A stretch of 64,000 bases of DNA from Pseudoponticoccus marisrubri. Lineage in GTDB: Bacteria > Pseudomonadota > Alphaproteobacteria > Rhodobacterales > Rhodobacteraceae. This document shows positions 46,104-54,671 of this stretch, piece after piece; positions within the stretch are counted from its first letter, which is position 1, and each line of letters starts with the position of its first letter. A program made the position numbers and the translations under genes. The DNA lies in contig NZ_LPXO01000006.1 of NCBI RefSeq assembly GCF_001482405.1, forward strand, positions 124,001 to 188,000, given 5' to 3'. The notes below the pieces were generated by a model. The model was given only the letters and a program-made list of their open reading frames with translations, was not told where the DNA came from and made no database searches.

Positions 46104-47633
46104 CTACACCGTCTCGCCCGCGCTCATCCGTTCGAGAAAATCCTCGGCCTCGGACAGCACGGTCCGCCGCTTTTCCTCGCTCATCCGGTCCCATGTCGCG
46201 TACATCTGGCCCATCCGCGGATTGCCCGAAAAGCGCTCGCGATGGCGATCCAGGAAATGCCAGTAAAGCAGGTTGAACGGGCAGGCCTGCGCGCCGGTCT
46301 TGTCCTTGACCCGGTAGTGGCACTGCCCGCAATGATCCGACATCTTGTGGATGTAATTTCCCGAGGAAATATAAGGCTTTGAGGCGATGATCCCGCCATC
46401 GGCGAACTGGCTCATTCCCACCGTGTTGGGTGCCTCGACCCATTCGAACGCGTCGATATAGACCCGCAGGTACCACTCATGCACCTCGAACGGGTCGATC
46501 CCGGCCAGCAGCGCGAAATTCCCCGTCACCATCAATCGCTGGATATGGTGGGCATAGGCCTCTTCCTCGGTCTGCCGCACCGCCTGGCCCACGCAGCGCA
46601 TCCGCGTCTCGGCGCCCCAGTAGAGCGGCGGAAGTTTTCGCTGTTGATTCAACTTGTTGCGGCGCGGATAGTCGGGACCTTCGCGGAAATAGATACCGCG
46701 CACATATTCCCGCCAGCCGATGATCTGGCGGATGAACCCCTCGGCCGCGTTGATCGGCACGTCACCGTTTTTGTACGCCTCTTCAACGGCCTGGCAGACC
46801 TCCAGCGGGTCCAGCAACCCGATATGCATGTAGGCCGAGAGCAGCGAGTGATAGAGGAAGCGATTGTCGTCCAGCATCGCGTCCTGGTAATCGCCGAATT
46901 CCGGCAGCGCATGTTTCACGAAATGCGTCAGCGCGCGCCGCGCCTGCCCCGGCTCGGTGGCAAAGTGGAACGGGCGTAACTGCCCGAAACTGTTGCCGAA
47001 ACGCGCCTCGACAAGGTCCAGAACCTCCTCGGTGACCGCGTCGGGGGTGAACTGCATCGGACCGCCGAAATCGATCTCGTCCGGGGCAGGCTTGCGGTTG
47101 TCATGGTCGAAATTCCACTTGCCGCCCTCGGGCTCTTCGCCATCCATGAGCAAGCCGGTACGCTTGCGCATCTCTCGATAGAAATACTCCATCCGCAACG
47201 ATTTGCGCCCCTTGGCCCAACGCTCGAACATGTCATGCGAGGCGACGAAACGGTCATCCTCGACCATGTGCAGCTTGAGCGGCATGTCCTGCAGCGCCTC
47301 GATCAGCCGCCACTCGCCCGGCTCGGTCGCGATCACCTCGGAGGCGCCGGTCTCGTCGGCGCGCCGCAAAAGCTCGCCCGGGATCGAGCCGGTATTCTCG
47401 GTATCGTCCAGCTGCGAATAGCGCACATCCCAGCCATCCTCTTGAAGGTGTTGGGAAAACTTGCGCATGGCGGCCAGGATCAGGGCGATCTTCTTGGGGT
47501 GGTGCTGCACGTAGGAGGTCTCGTCCGCGACCTCGGCCATGACCACGATATCATGCGCGCGGTCGGCCTGTTTAAGCGCCGCGATCCCCTCGGACAGCTG
47601 GTCGCCCAGCACCAGGACAAGCCGGCTCACCAC
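46104..47633 (-). CDS. FeS-BCP family cryptochrome/photolyase (CryB/PhrB type)
   Basis: A 509-residue flavoprotein of the iron-sulfur bacterial cryptochrome/photolyase group, which repairs (6-4) photoproducts or senses light. Four cysteines, C347, C435, C438 and C451 (MRCVGQ, DHCGQC, QACPFN), are spaced exactly as the cluster ligands 350, 438, 441 and 454 of Agrobacterium PhrB. An N-terminal Rossmann-like domain (about 1-130) and a helical FAD domain are present. The start is GTG 47633, with AGGAGATCCC ideally spaced; it overlaps the SDR stop by 7 bases. The SDR gene precedes it in one operon. Confidence 0.92.
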   Translation of the reverse strand: MVSRLVLVLGDQLSEGIAALKQADRAHDIVVMAEVADETSYVQHHPKKIALILAAMRKFSQHLQEDGWDVRYSQLDDTENTGSIPGELLRRADETGASEVIATEPGEWRLIEALQDMPLKLHMVEDDRFVASHDMFERWAKGRKSLRMEYFYREMRKRTGLLMDGEEPEGGKWNFDHDNRKPAPDEIDFGGPMQFTPDAVTEEVLDLVEARFGNSFGQLRPFHFATEPGQARRALTHFVKHALPEFGDYQDAMLDDNRFLYHSLLSAYMHIGLLDPLEVCQAVEEAYKNGDVPINAAEGFIRQIIGWREYVRGIYFREGPDYPRRNKLNQQRKLPPLYWGAETRMRCVGQAVRQTEEEAYAHHIQRLMVTGNFALLAGIDPFEVHEWYLRVYIDAFEWVEAPNTVGMSQFADGGIIASKPYISSGNYIHKMSDHCGQCHYRVKDKTGAQACPFNLLYWHFLDRHRERFSGNPRMGQMYATWDRMSEEKRRTVLSEAEDFLERMSAGETV

Positions 47634-48292
47634 GGGATCTCCTTGCCGGCATAATCGTAGAAGCCGCCGCTGTCGGCCGGCTCCAACCCCTTGATGACAT
47701 TGATCAAACGCTCGGCCGCGTGGTCCGGCGTGACCGAGGGGTGGCGGCCCAGATATTTCTCGGTAAAGGCGGTCGCGACGGTGCCGGGATGCAGGCAGGC
47801 GCAGATCAGCTCCTTGTGGGTGCGCCCCAGTTCGACCGCGGCACCGTGGATCAGCTGGTTCAGCGCCGCCTTGGCGGTGCGGTAGCTGTACCAGCCGCCC
47901 AGCCGGTTGTCCCCGATCGAGCCCACGCGCGCCGAGAGCACCGCGAAGACGGCCCGCCGGTCGCGCGGCAGCAACGGCACAGCATGTTTCAACACCAGCG
48001 CGGGGCCGGCCGCGTTCAGCGCGAACTGGTCCATCATCGCCTTGGGCGTCAGCGCGGACAGCGCCTTTTCCGGCGCGCCGCCGTCGATCTCGAGCGCGCC
48101 GGTCGCCACGAAAATCAGGTCATACGTGTCGTCCAGCGCCGAGAAACAGCGCTTTATGCTGGCCTCGTCGGTGAGGTCCAGCCCATGTGTCGAGCGCGCA
48201 AGCCCGGTGACCAGCGTGCCCTCGTCCCGCAGCGCCGTGGCCAGCGCACGGCCGATCCCGCCGCTGGCGCCGATGATCAGTGCATTTTTCAT
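47627..48292 (-). CDS. Short-chain dehydrogenase/reductase, coupled to photolyase
   Basis: A 221-residue SDR. The NAD(P)-binding motif is IIGASGGIGRALA (about 6-18) and the catalytic YxxxK is in YSYRTAKAALN (about 137-147), with a serine in VLSARVGS. Substrate unknown. The gene overlaps the photolyase gene (7 bases) on the minus strand, suggesting coordinated production. It starts 30 bases from the end of modC on the same strand. Confidence 0.88.
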   Translation of the reverse strand: MKNALIIGASGGIGRALATALRDEGTLVTGLARSTHGLDLTDEASIKRCFSALDDTYDLIFVATGALEIDGGAPEKALSALTPKAMMDQFALNAAGPALVLKHAVPLLPRDRRAVFAVLSARVGSIGDNRLGGWYSYRTAKAALNQLIHGAAVELGRTHKELICACLHPGTVATAFTEKYLGRHPSVTPDHAAERLINVIKGLEPADSGGFYDYAGKEIPW

Positions 48293-48322
48293 GACGCGGA
48301 ATTAGCGTCGCCCCGCAGCGCT

Positions 48323-49441
48323 TCAAGAGCTTTGCCGCGGCGCCGCCGCCCCGACATCCTCGCGCGCGATCGAGACGGTTTTTATCACGGCATGACAAGG
48401 GGTTCCGGGCGCCAGCCCCAGCGCCTCGGCCGAGCGTCGCGTGACCCGGGCAAGGATGCGGCCGGCCGCCGTGTCCAGCGTGACCAGCGCGCCCGGCCCC
48501 TCGCCCGCGCGCACCGCGTCGATGCGGCCGGGCAGGATGTTGAGCGCCGACAGGCCGCGTGGCGCCTCGCGCGACAGGATGACGTCCTGCGCCGCCACGC
48601 GCACCCGGACCAGCGTGCCCGGCGCCTGCGCCACGCGGGGCAGGAACAGGCGCTGGCCGCCCGCCTCCAGCTCGGTCAGCCCGTCCTCGTGATGGGTGCG
48701 GATGCGGGCCTGCAGCACGGCACCCACGCCGCGGATGCCCGCCGGGGTCACGGCGGGATCGCTCAGCACCTCGGCCGCGGGGCCGCAGCGGATCACGCGG
48801 CCCGCCTCCAGCACGACGACGGTCGAGGCCAGCCGCGCCACCTCGCCCGGGGCGTGGCTGACATAGAGGATGGGGGTGCGGGTGACCTCGCGCAGGCGTT
48901 CGAAATAGGGCAGGATCTCGGCCTTGCGCGGCTCGTCCAGCGCGGCCAGCGGCTCATCGGCCAGGATCAACGCGGGGTTGGCCAGCAGCGCCCGGCCGAT
49001 GGCGACGCGCTGCTTCTCGCCCCCCGACAGGGCGGCAGGGCGGCGGGAGAGCAGCGCCCCGATCCCCAGCATCCCGACCACGTCGTCAAGGCGCGGCGCG
49101 CCTTCGCACGGGGCGAAGCGGCGCCCGTAGAGCAGGTTCTGCCGCACGGTGAGATGCGGGAAAAGACGTGCATCCTGAAAGACATAGCCAACGCGGCGGC
49201 GATGCGGCGGGCGCCAGATGCCCCGCGCGGTATCGACCAGCACCGTGCCGTCGACCGCGATGCGCCCGCTTTGCGGCCGCAACAGCCCGGCCACCGCATT
49301 GACCAGCGTCGTCTTGCCCGAACCCGAACGGCCGAAGAGCACGGTCAGCCCCTCGGTTGCGGAAAATTCCGCTTGCAGGTGGAAATCACCCAGCCGGTGA
49401 TCCAGCGCGACGTCCAGCCCGCGATCCTGCGCGCCGCTCAT
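48323..49441 (-). CDS. modC: Molybdate ABC transporter ATP-binding protein
   Basis: A 372-residue ATPase of molybdate import. Walker A is GRSGSGKTT (about 37-45), the signature is LSGGEKQRVAIGRALL, and Walker B ILADEPLAALD follows. The C-terminal TOBE/Mop-type region (about 300-372) binds oxyanion. Start ATG 49441 overlaps the modB stop as ATGA (49438-49441). Order in transcription is modA-modB-modC. Confidence 0.94.
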   Translation of the reverse strand: MSGAQDRGLDVALDHRLGDFHLQAEFSATEGLTVLFGRSGSGKTTLVNAVAGLLRPQSGRIAVDGTVLVDTARGIWRPPHRRRVGYVFQDARLFPHLTVRQNLLYGRRFAPCEGAPRLDDVVGMLGIGALLSRRPAALSGGEKQRVAIGRALLANPALILADEPLAALDEPRKAEILPYFERLREVTRTPILYVSHAPGEVARLASTVVVLEAGRVIRCGPAAEVLSDPAVTPAGIRGVGAVLQARIRTHHEDGLTELEAGGQRLFLPRVAQAPGTLVRVRVAAQDVILSREAPRGLSALNILPGRIDAVRAGEGPGALVTLDTAAGRILARVTRRSAEALGLAPGTPCHAVIKTVSIAREDVGAAAPRQSS

Positions 49442-50130
49442 GTGCCCGCGATCCTGCGCGCGACGCGCTGCGACAGCCATTCCGACAGCAGAAGCGCGCT
49501 CATCGCCACGGCCACGGCGACCAGCACCAGCCGCAGCGCGGCCGCCTCGCCGCCGGGCACCTGCAGGAAGGCATAGATCGCCGAGGGCAGCGTCTGGGTC
49601 TGGCCGGGAATGTTCGAGACGAAGGTGATCGTGGCCCCGAACTCGCCCATCGCCTTGGCAAAGGCGAGGATCGCCCCGGTCAGCACGCCGGGCAGGATCA
49701 GCGGCAGGGTGACGGTGGCAAAGACCACGCCGCGCGAGGCGCCCAGCGTGGCGGCGGCCTCTTCCAGCCGCGTGTCCACCGCCTCGATCGACAGGCGCAT
49801 GGCGCGCACCATCAGCGGAAAGCCCATGATCCCAGCCGCCAGCGCGGCCCCTGTCCAGCGAAAGGCGAAGGTGATGCCCAGGTCCTGCAGGAAGGCACCC
49901 AGCGGCGCCCGCGTGCCCAGCACCGCCAGCAGAAGGTAGCCCGTCACCACGGGCGGCAGGATCAGCGGCAAGTGCACCAGCCCGTTGAGCAACTGCTTGC
50001 CGGGGAAACGCCAGCGCGCCAGCGCGTAGGCGGTGAACAGGCCCAGCGGCAGGGCGACCAGCGTCGCCCAGAAAGAGACGCGCAGCGACAGGGCCACGGC
50101 GCGCCATTCCTCGGGGCCGAGCCAGCCCAT
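49438..50130 (-). CDS. modB: Molybdate ABC transporter permease
   Basis: A 230-residue permease with five or six membrane helices. The EAA-type loop that contacts ModC is in EEAAATLGASRGVVFATVTLPLILPG (abridged, near 137-160). ATG 50130 starts 3 bases after the modA stop. Overlap with modC implies translational coupling. Confidence 0.94.
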   Translation of the reverse strand: MGWLGPEEWRAVALSLRVSFWATLVALPLGLFTAYALARWRFPGKQLLNGLVHLPLILPPVVTGYLLLAVLGTRAPLGAFLQDLGITFAFRWTGAALAAGIMGFPLMVRAMRLSIEAVDTRLEEAAATLGASRGVVFATVTLPLILPGVLTGAILAFAKAMGEFGATITFVSNIPGQTQTLPSAIYAFLQVPGGEAAALRLVLVAVAVAMSALLLSEWLSQRVARRIAGT

Positions 50131-50133
50131 GGC

Positions 50134-50898
50134 TCAGGGCCGCTCCAGCACGGCAAAGCCCTGCGCGGCAAAGATTGCGGCGGCCGACTCTCCCTGCAGG
50201 TAGGCAAGGAAGGCGTCCACATCGGCCCCCTCGCGCAGCGCCGCGACCGGGTAGCGGATCGGCGGGTGGGTGTCGGCGGCAAAGACATGGCGCACCGCGA
50301 CGCGCGGCTCGGCCTGCGCATCAGTGGCATAGGTGATGCCCAGCGGCGCCTCGCCCAGGGCCACCAGCGCCAGCGCAGCGCGGACATTGTCGGCCTGCGC
50401 CACGCGATCCGACAGTTCGCCCCAAAGGCCCAGCGACTCCAGCGCCGCCCTGCCGTAGATCCCCGCCGGCACGGCGTCGACCAGCGCCATGGCCAGCCGG
50501 CGCTGGCCCAGCGAGGTGGCGATCTCATCGGGCGGCAGGGGCCCGGCGCCCGCCGGCCCGATCAGCACCAGCCGGTTCGAGAGCAGGTCGACCCGCGTGC
50601 CCGGTACCAGCAGCCCGTCGCGGTCGAGCACGTCCATCCACAGCGTGTTGGCCGAAATGTAGAGATCGGCCGGCGCGCCGTACTGGATCTGTCGCGCCAG
50701 CGCCGAAGAGCCCGCGTAGGACAGCGTGACCTGCGTGCCCGTCTGCGCGGCATAGCCCTTTGCCACGGCGTCCAGCGCGGTCTTGAGGCTGGCCGCGGCG
50801 AAGACGGTCACCGGCTCGGCCCGGGCCGGCAGCGACAGCGCGAGCCCGCAGAGCCAGAGCAACGCGGCGGGCAGAAGGCGAAAGCGAAACCAAGTCAT
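50134..50898 (-). CDS. modA: Molybdate ABC transporter substrate-binding protein
   Basis: A 254-residue periplasmic protein. The signal peptide ends near residue 27 (PARAEP). The mature N-terminus VTVFAAASLKTALDAVAKGYA and YAGSSALARQIQYGAPADLYIS (abridged) hold the molybdate-binding serines. First gene of modABC. No clear ModE or Moco riboswitch element is visible in the 55-base gap before it. Confidence 0.94.
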   Translation of the reverse strand: MTWFRFRLLPAALLWLCGLALSLPARAEPVTVFAAASLKTALDAVAKGYAAQTGTQVTLSYAGSSALARQIQYGAPADLYISANTLWMDVLDRDGLLVPGTRVDLLSNRLVLIGPAGAGPLPPDEIATSLGQRRLAMALVDAVPAGIYGRAALESLGLWGELSDRVAQADNVRAALALVALGEAPLGITYATDAQAEPRVAVRHVFAADTHPPIRYPVAALREGADVDAFLAYLQGESAAAIFAAQGFAVLERP

Positions 50899-50953
50899 CC
50901 TGCGCCCTGCATGGCACGGGCCGGCGCTCCGCGCCAGAGCCCCGACGCCGCGG

Positions 50954-51703
50954 TCACGTGCGCGTCAGCCCCTTGCGCATCGCCGCCATGTCCAGGTCGC
51001 AGGACACGAAGACCGCGCCGGCATCGATGCATTCCCGCGCAAAGACCGGGTCCAGCGTCAGCACGCCGGGCGGCTGGCCCGCACCGCGGATCCGCTTGAT
51101 CGCCGAGAGGACGGCAGATTTGACCTCGGGCGCGCCGGGCTGGCCGGGCAGGCCCATGCTGGCGGCCAGATCGGCCGGGCCGACAAAGATGCCGTCGATC
51201 CCCGGCACCGCGGCGATGGCGTCGATCCGGGCAAGCGCGGCCTCGGTCTCGACCTGCACCAGCAGGCAGATCTCGTCGCGGGCGGTGGCATGGTAACCGG
51301 CGACCTGCCCGTAGCCTGTCGCCCGCGTCAGCCCGGCCACGCCGCGGATGCCCGCCGGCGGGTAGGTCACGGCGGCGACCGCCTCTGCCGCCTCCTCGGC
51401 GGTCTGCACGTAGGGGATCAGCAGCGTCTGCGCGCCGATATCCAGCAGGCGCTTGATCTCGGCCGCGTTCAGGTGGCTAGGCCGGACCAGCGGGCTGACC
51501 GGGTGCGGCGCGACAGCCTGCAGCAGCGACAGCACGCTCGCCACGTCGTTCGGCGCATGCTCGCAGTCGAAAAGCATCCAGTCATAGCCGCAGGTGGCCA
51601 GCATCTCGGCGGCCAGCGGGTCGCGCAGGGCGCACCAGATGCCATGCTGGACCTCCATCCGGCGCAGCGCGGCCTTGAAGCTGTTGGGTTTCAGGTCTGC
51701 CAT
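50954..51703 (-). CDS. HpcH/HpaI aldolase family protein
   Basis: A 249-residue class II aldolase, resembling 4-hydroxy-2-oxoheptanedioate aldolase. Motifs are WMLFDCEHAPND (about 42-53), VQVETEAALARIDAIAAVPGIDGIFVGPADLAASMG (abridged; metal-binding Glu near 150 and Asp near 176) and RGVAGLTRATGYG. No hydroxyphenylacetate pathway genes are nearby, so the physiological substrate is uncertain. ATG 51703 follows GGGGGAGATC. Confidence 0.85.
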   Translation of the reverse strand: MADLKPNSFKAALRRMEVQHGIWCALRDPLAAEMLATCGYDWMLFDCEHAPNDVASVLSLLQAVAPHPVSPLVRPSHLNAAEIKRLLDIGAQTLLIPYVQTAEEAAEAVAAVTYPPAGIRGVAGLTRATGYGQVAGYHATARDEICLLVQVETEAALARIDAIAAVPGIDGIFVGPADLAASMGLPGQPGAPEVKSAVLSAIKRIRGAGQPPGVLTLDPVFARECIDAGAVFVSCDLDMAAMRKGLTRT

Positions 51704-51857
51704 GATCTCCCCCGATCCGGGCGCCGCGGGCCGCGCGGCGCAGATGGCACCGGGCGGGGCGGTCGCCTCTCCGGTCACTGCTCTCTGCATAAGCGGCTTT
51801 GTGGCAGGGATAAAGCCATGCGCGGATGTCCGGGCACGGAAGGTGCGACAGATTGTC

Positions 51858-51883
51858 GGAACCCTTGCCGCCAAGCCCGCGTT
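51858..51883 (+). promoter_or_regulatory. EcfG (general stress) promoter of the six-gene amidoligase operon
   Basis: GGAAC (51858-51862) and CGTT (51880-51883) are separated by 17 bases, matching the EcfG consensus GGAAC-N16/17-CGTT. It is 80 bases before the first gene of the operon. The rest of the 260-base gap (51704-51963) shows no gene. Confidence 0.72.
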
Positions 51884-51963
51884 GATCAGCCGACAAACAT
51901 GCGGGGACGGGCGCCGGACGGCACATGAGGGCCTCGCGATCAACAAGCGGACGGGAAGATATC

Positions 51964-52419
51964 ATGGCGACGACAGACTCCGACACCTTGCCCGACGCGA
52001 TGCGCGAGAAAGCCTCGGCCGTGGCCGGGGATGCCCGCGACATGGCGCATGAGAAAGCCGACGAGACCGTCGGCGCGGCCCGGGACCGCGCGCAGGACGA
52101 GCTGCGCTCGGCGCGCTCGGCCACCGATGCGGCGGCCGAGGAACTGCCCGAAGGATCGCTTCAGGCCGAGGCGCTGTCGCAGGCCTCGGGCCTGCTCGAC
52201 ACGGCCGTGGCCTCGCTCAACGACGTGGATTTCGACACGCTGGCGCAGGATGTCTCGCATTTCGCACGACGCAACCCGCTGCTGTTTCTCGGCGGTGCCG
52301 CGCTCGCGGGCTTTGCCGCGGCCCGGTTCCTGAAGGCCGGTGACGGCAGCACGGCGCGCCGCGCGCCAACGCAGGATCCGTGGAGCGGGCATGTCGTCCA
52401 ACGGGGGGACCGCTCGTGA
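51964..52419 (+). CDS. DUF883/YqjD-like membrane-anchored protein
   Basis: A 151-residue protein with a long helical, charged N-terminal part (about 5-110) and a C-terminal membrane anchor in ARRNPLLFLGGAALAGFAAARFL (abridged, about 102-124), the typical ending of the DUF883/ElaB/YqjD family. YqjD in Escherichia coli is an inner-membrane protein that binds ribosomes in stationary phase. First gene of an operon under an EcfG promoter. A second, shorter member of this type is at 63221. Confidence 0.78.
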   Translation: MATTDSDTLPDAMREKASAVAGDARDMAHEKADETVGAARDRAQDELRSARSATDAAAEELPEGSLQAEALSQASGLLDTAVASLNDVDFDTLAQDVSHFARRNPLLFLGGAALAGFAAARFLKAGDGSTARRAPTQDPWSGHVVQRGDRS

Positions 52420-52823
52420 CCCAGCCCGACCCGGATCCGACCCTGCGCGACGCGCCGGACATCCTGGGCGAGGCGATGACCCATGTCACCGGGCTGATCC
52501 GCGCCGAGGCCGCGCTGGCCCGGAGCGAGATCGCCGCCGGCTTGACCAAGATGCGCCACGGTGCCGTCCTGATCGCCGTCGCCGCGCTGGTCGGGCTGGC
52601 CGCGGTTCACGCGCTGGCCGCCGCCCTGGCTCTGGCGCTGATTGCCCTCGGCCTGCCGCCGCTGGCGGCCACCGCGCTGGTGGCGCTGCTGCTGGTCGCA
52701 GCCTGCGCCGGACTGGCGCTGATGGGGCGCAAACGCCTGAACACCGATGCGCTCGTGCCCGAACAGGCGCTGCGCAACATCGAGAAAGACATTCGATCCG
52801 CACGGGAGATGACCCATGGCTGA
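52416..52823 (+). CDS. Phage holin family / YqjE-like protein (DUF1469)
   Basis: A 135-residue membrane protein with two long hydrophobic helices (about 50-75 and 80-105) after an amphipathic N-terminus that carries AEAALARSEIAAGLTK. The layout matches DUF1469/YqjE. GTG 52416 overlaps the previous stop as GTGA (52416-52419) and is preceded by a GGGGGGACC site. In enterobacteria, yqjE follows yqjD, as it does here. There is no lysis function implied. Confidence 0.8.
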   Translation: MTQPDPDPTLRDAPDILGEAMTHVTGLIRAEAALARSEIAAGLTKMRHGAVLIAVAALVGLAAVHALAAALALALIALGLPPLAATALVALLLVAACAGLALMGRKRLNTDALVPEQALRNIEKDIRSAREMTHG

Positions 52824-53601
52824 GACCCACGCACATGATCTGGACCGCAAGGCCGCGCATCACCGCAGCGAGCTGAGCCGGACGCTCGGCCGCCTGACCG
52901 AGGCCGTGAACCCCGCGCGCACCGGCGCGGATGCCGTTTCCGGCGCCGCCTCGCTCGGCCATGACGCGATTGGCACGGTCACCCGCGCGGTCAGCCGCAA
53001 CCCGGTTGCGGCGCTATTGGTCGGCGCCGGGGCGGCCATGCTGCTGACCAAGTCCGAGCCGCGCCGCGGCGACGGGCCGAATGCCGATCCCACGGCCCCG
53101 CCCCTGACGGAGCCGGGCTTCGACGACCGTGTCGCGGCCGCCGATCGCAGCCTGCAGCGCGAGGCCGCGCTGAACGCGCGCGAGGCGCAGCCCACGCCGC
53201 CCGATTCCGACTATCTCGAGGCGCTGGTCGATGCCGGGCTCGAAAAGCTGGGCCCGGAGGCGCGCGCCCGTATCATCGACGCCCGCCGCCGCGCCATCGC
53301 GGCGCAGCGCGACATCGAACGGCAGGCCGCGCGGATCAAGGCGCGCGCCCGGCAGAGCCACCAGGATCAGCCTCTGATGACCGGCGCGCTGGCGCTGGGG
53401 ATCGGCGCGGTGATCGGCGGGCTCTTGCCCTCGACCAAGCGCGAGACCCAGCTGATGGGCGCCAAGCGCGACCAGCTGTTCCAGCATGCCGAGGCGCTGC
53501 TGCACGAGGAGCTCGACCAGCTGAAGACCCGCACCGACGCCGCCATGCAGGCCGGCGTGTCCAGCGCGCGCCGGGAATTCGCCGACGATGCAGCGCAGTG
53601 A
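52816..53601 (+). CDS. DUF3618 domain protein
   Basis: A 261-residue protein. The N-terminal DUF3618 part (about 5-75) has a helix followed by AVSRNPVAALLVGAGAAMLL, a membrane segment. A charged helical middle (about 105-190, with ARARIIDARRRAIAAQRDIERQAARIKARA abridged) leads to a second membrane segment (MTGALALGIGAVIGGLLP, about 192-209) and a helical tail. It overlaps the upstream gene by 8 bases. It may be the counterpart of YqjK in a yqjDEK-like set. Confidence 0.78.
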   Translation: MAETHAHDLDRKAAHHRSELSRTLGRLTEAVNPARTGADAVSGAASLGHDAIGTVTRAVSRNPVAALLVGAGAAMLLTKSEPRRGDGPNADPTAPPLTEPGFDDRVAAADRSLQREAALNAREAQPTPPDSDYLEALVDAGLEKLGPEARARIIDARRRAIAAQRDIERQAARIKARARQSHQDQPLMTGALALGIGAVIGGLLPSTKRETQLMGAKRDQLFQHAEALLHEELDQLKTRTDAAMQAGVSSARREFADDAAQ

Positions 53602-54649
53602 CCCCAGCGACGCGCCGCCGCGCGTCCATATCTCGGGCACGGTCACCTGGCTTCTGGCCATCATCGCGGGCCTGCTGTCAATCACGGCCCTGCGTCTGGC
53701 GCAGGACCTGCTGGCGCCCATCGCGCTGGGGCTGGTCTGCTCGGTCGTGCTGGGCCCGCCCCTGACCCGGCTCGCTAGGATGGGCGTGCCGCGCGGCATC
53801 AACGCGACCGGCGCGCTCCTGGCCAGCATCGGGGTCTTCGTGCTGATGGTCGCGGCCATCGGCCCGATCATCGGCAAGCTGATGCAGGTGCTGCCCCAGA
53901 TCGAGCGCGAGGCACAATGGTGGTTCCGCAAGGCCTCGAACACGTTGCGGGGGCTGGATATCGACATGGACCGCACCATCGCCGAGGAAGGCGAGGAAGC
54001 GGTCAAGGACGCGGTCCCGAACCTGATCGAGGCGCTCTGGCTGGCACCCAACTTCATGGGCCAGTTCCTGATCTTCGCCGGCACGCTGTTCTTCTTCCTG
54101 CTGACCCGTGACGAGATCTACGACAAGCTGGCAAGCTTCGAGACGCATATGCGCCGGGCCGACCGCGCCGTGTCGCATTATTTCGTCACCGTGACGATGA
54201 TCAACGCCTGCCTGGGCGGTGCCACGGCGGGGGCGATGATGCTGATCGGCCTGCCCAGCCCGATGCTCTGGGGGTTTGCCGCCTTTATCCTGAATTTCCT
54301 GCTCTACCTCGGCCCGATCGCGATGATCTGCGCGCTGGCCATCGCCGGCATGACGCAGTTCACCGGGATCCAGTCGGTGCTGCCGCCGGTGGCGTTCCTC
54401 TGCCTCAACCTGACCGAGGCGCAATTCGCCACGCCGACACTGGTGGGCCAGCGGCTCAAGATCAATCCGCTGGCGGTGTTCCTGTCGATCATCTTCGGGC
54501 TCTGGCTCTGGGGACCTCTGGGCAGCATCATCGCGCTGCCGGCCATGATCTGGATCGGCGCCTTCTTCGGACGGATCGGCGCCGAGACGCCCGGGGCCGA
54601 GCCCGCCGAGGACACGACCGTCCCGGAGACGGCAAAGACTGCCACCTGA
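53588..54649 (+). CDS. AI-2E transporter (PerM/TqsA) family protein
   Basis: A 353-residue permease with seven or eight helices. It has the typical N-terminal pair near 15-60 and 75-100, a long soluble segment (about 105-155), then LFFFLLTRDEIYDKL and C-terminal helices with FLLYLGPIAMICALAIA and FLSIIFGLWLWGPLGSIIALPAMI (abridged). The family includes exporters and Na+/H+ antiporters, and the substrate here is unknown. Overlaps the DUF3618 gene by 14 bases, so it is tightly coupled. Confidence 0.86.
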   Translation: MQRSDPSDAPPRVHISGTVTWLLAIIAGLLSITALRLAQDLLAPIALGLVCSVVLGPPLTRLARMGVPRGINATGALLASIGVFVLMVAAIGPIIGKLMQVLPQIEREAQWWFRKASNTLRGLDIDMDRTIAEEGEEAVKDAVPNLIEALWLAPNFMGQFLIFAGTLFFFLLTRDEIYDKLASFETHMRRADRAVSHYFVTVTMINACLGGATAGAMMLIGLPSPMLWGFAAFILNFLLYLGPIAMICALAIAGMTQFTGIQSVLPPVAFLCLNLTEAQFATPTLVGQRLKINPLAVFLSIIFGLWLWGPLGSIIALPAMIWIGAFFGRIGAETPGAEPAEDTTVPETAKTAT

Positions 54650-54671
54650 CCCTGCACGGGAACCCCTGAAC

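Noticed and set aside
52416-52823. Phage holin annotation as a sign of prophage
   Set aside because: No other phage genes are present; DUF1469/YqjE-type proteins are chromosomal membrane proteins often misnamed as holins.
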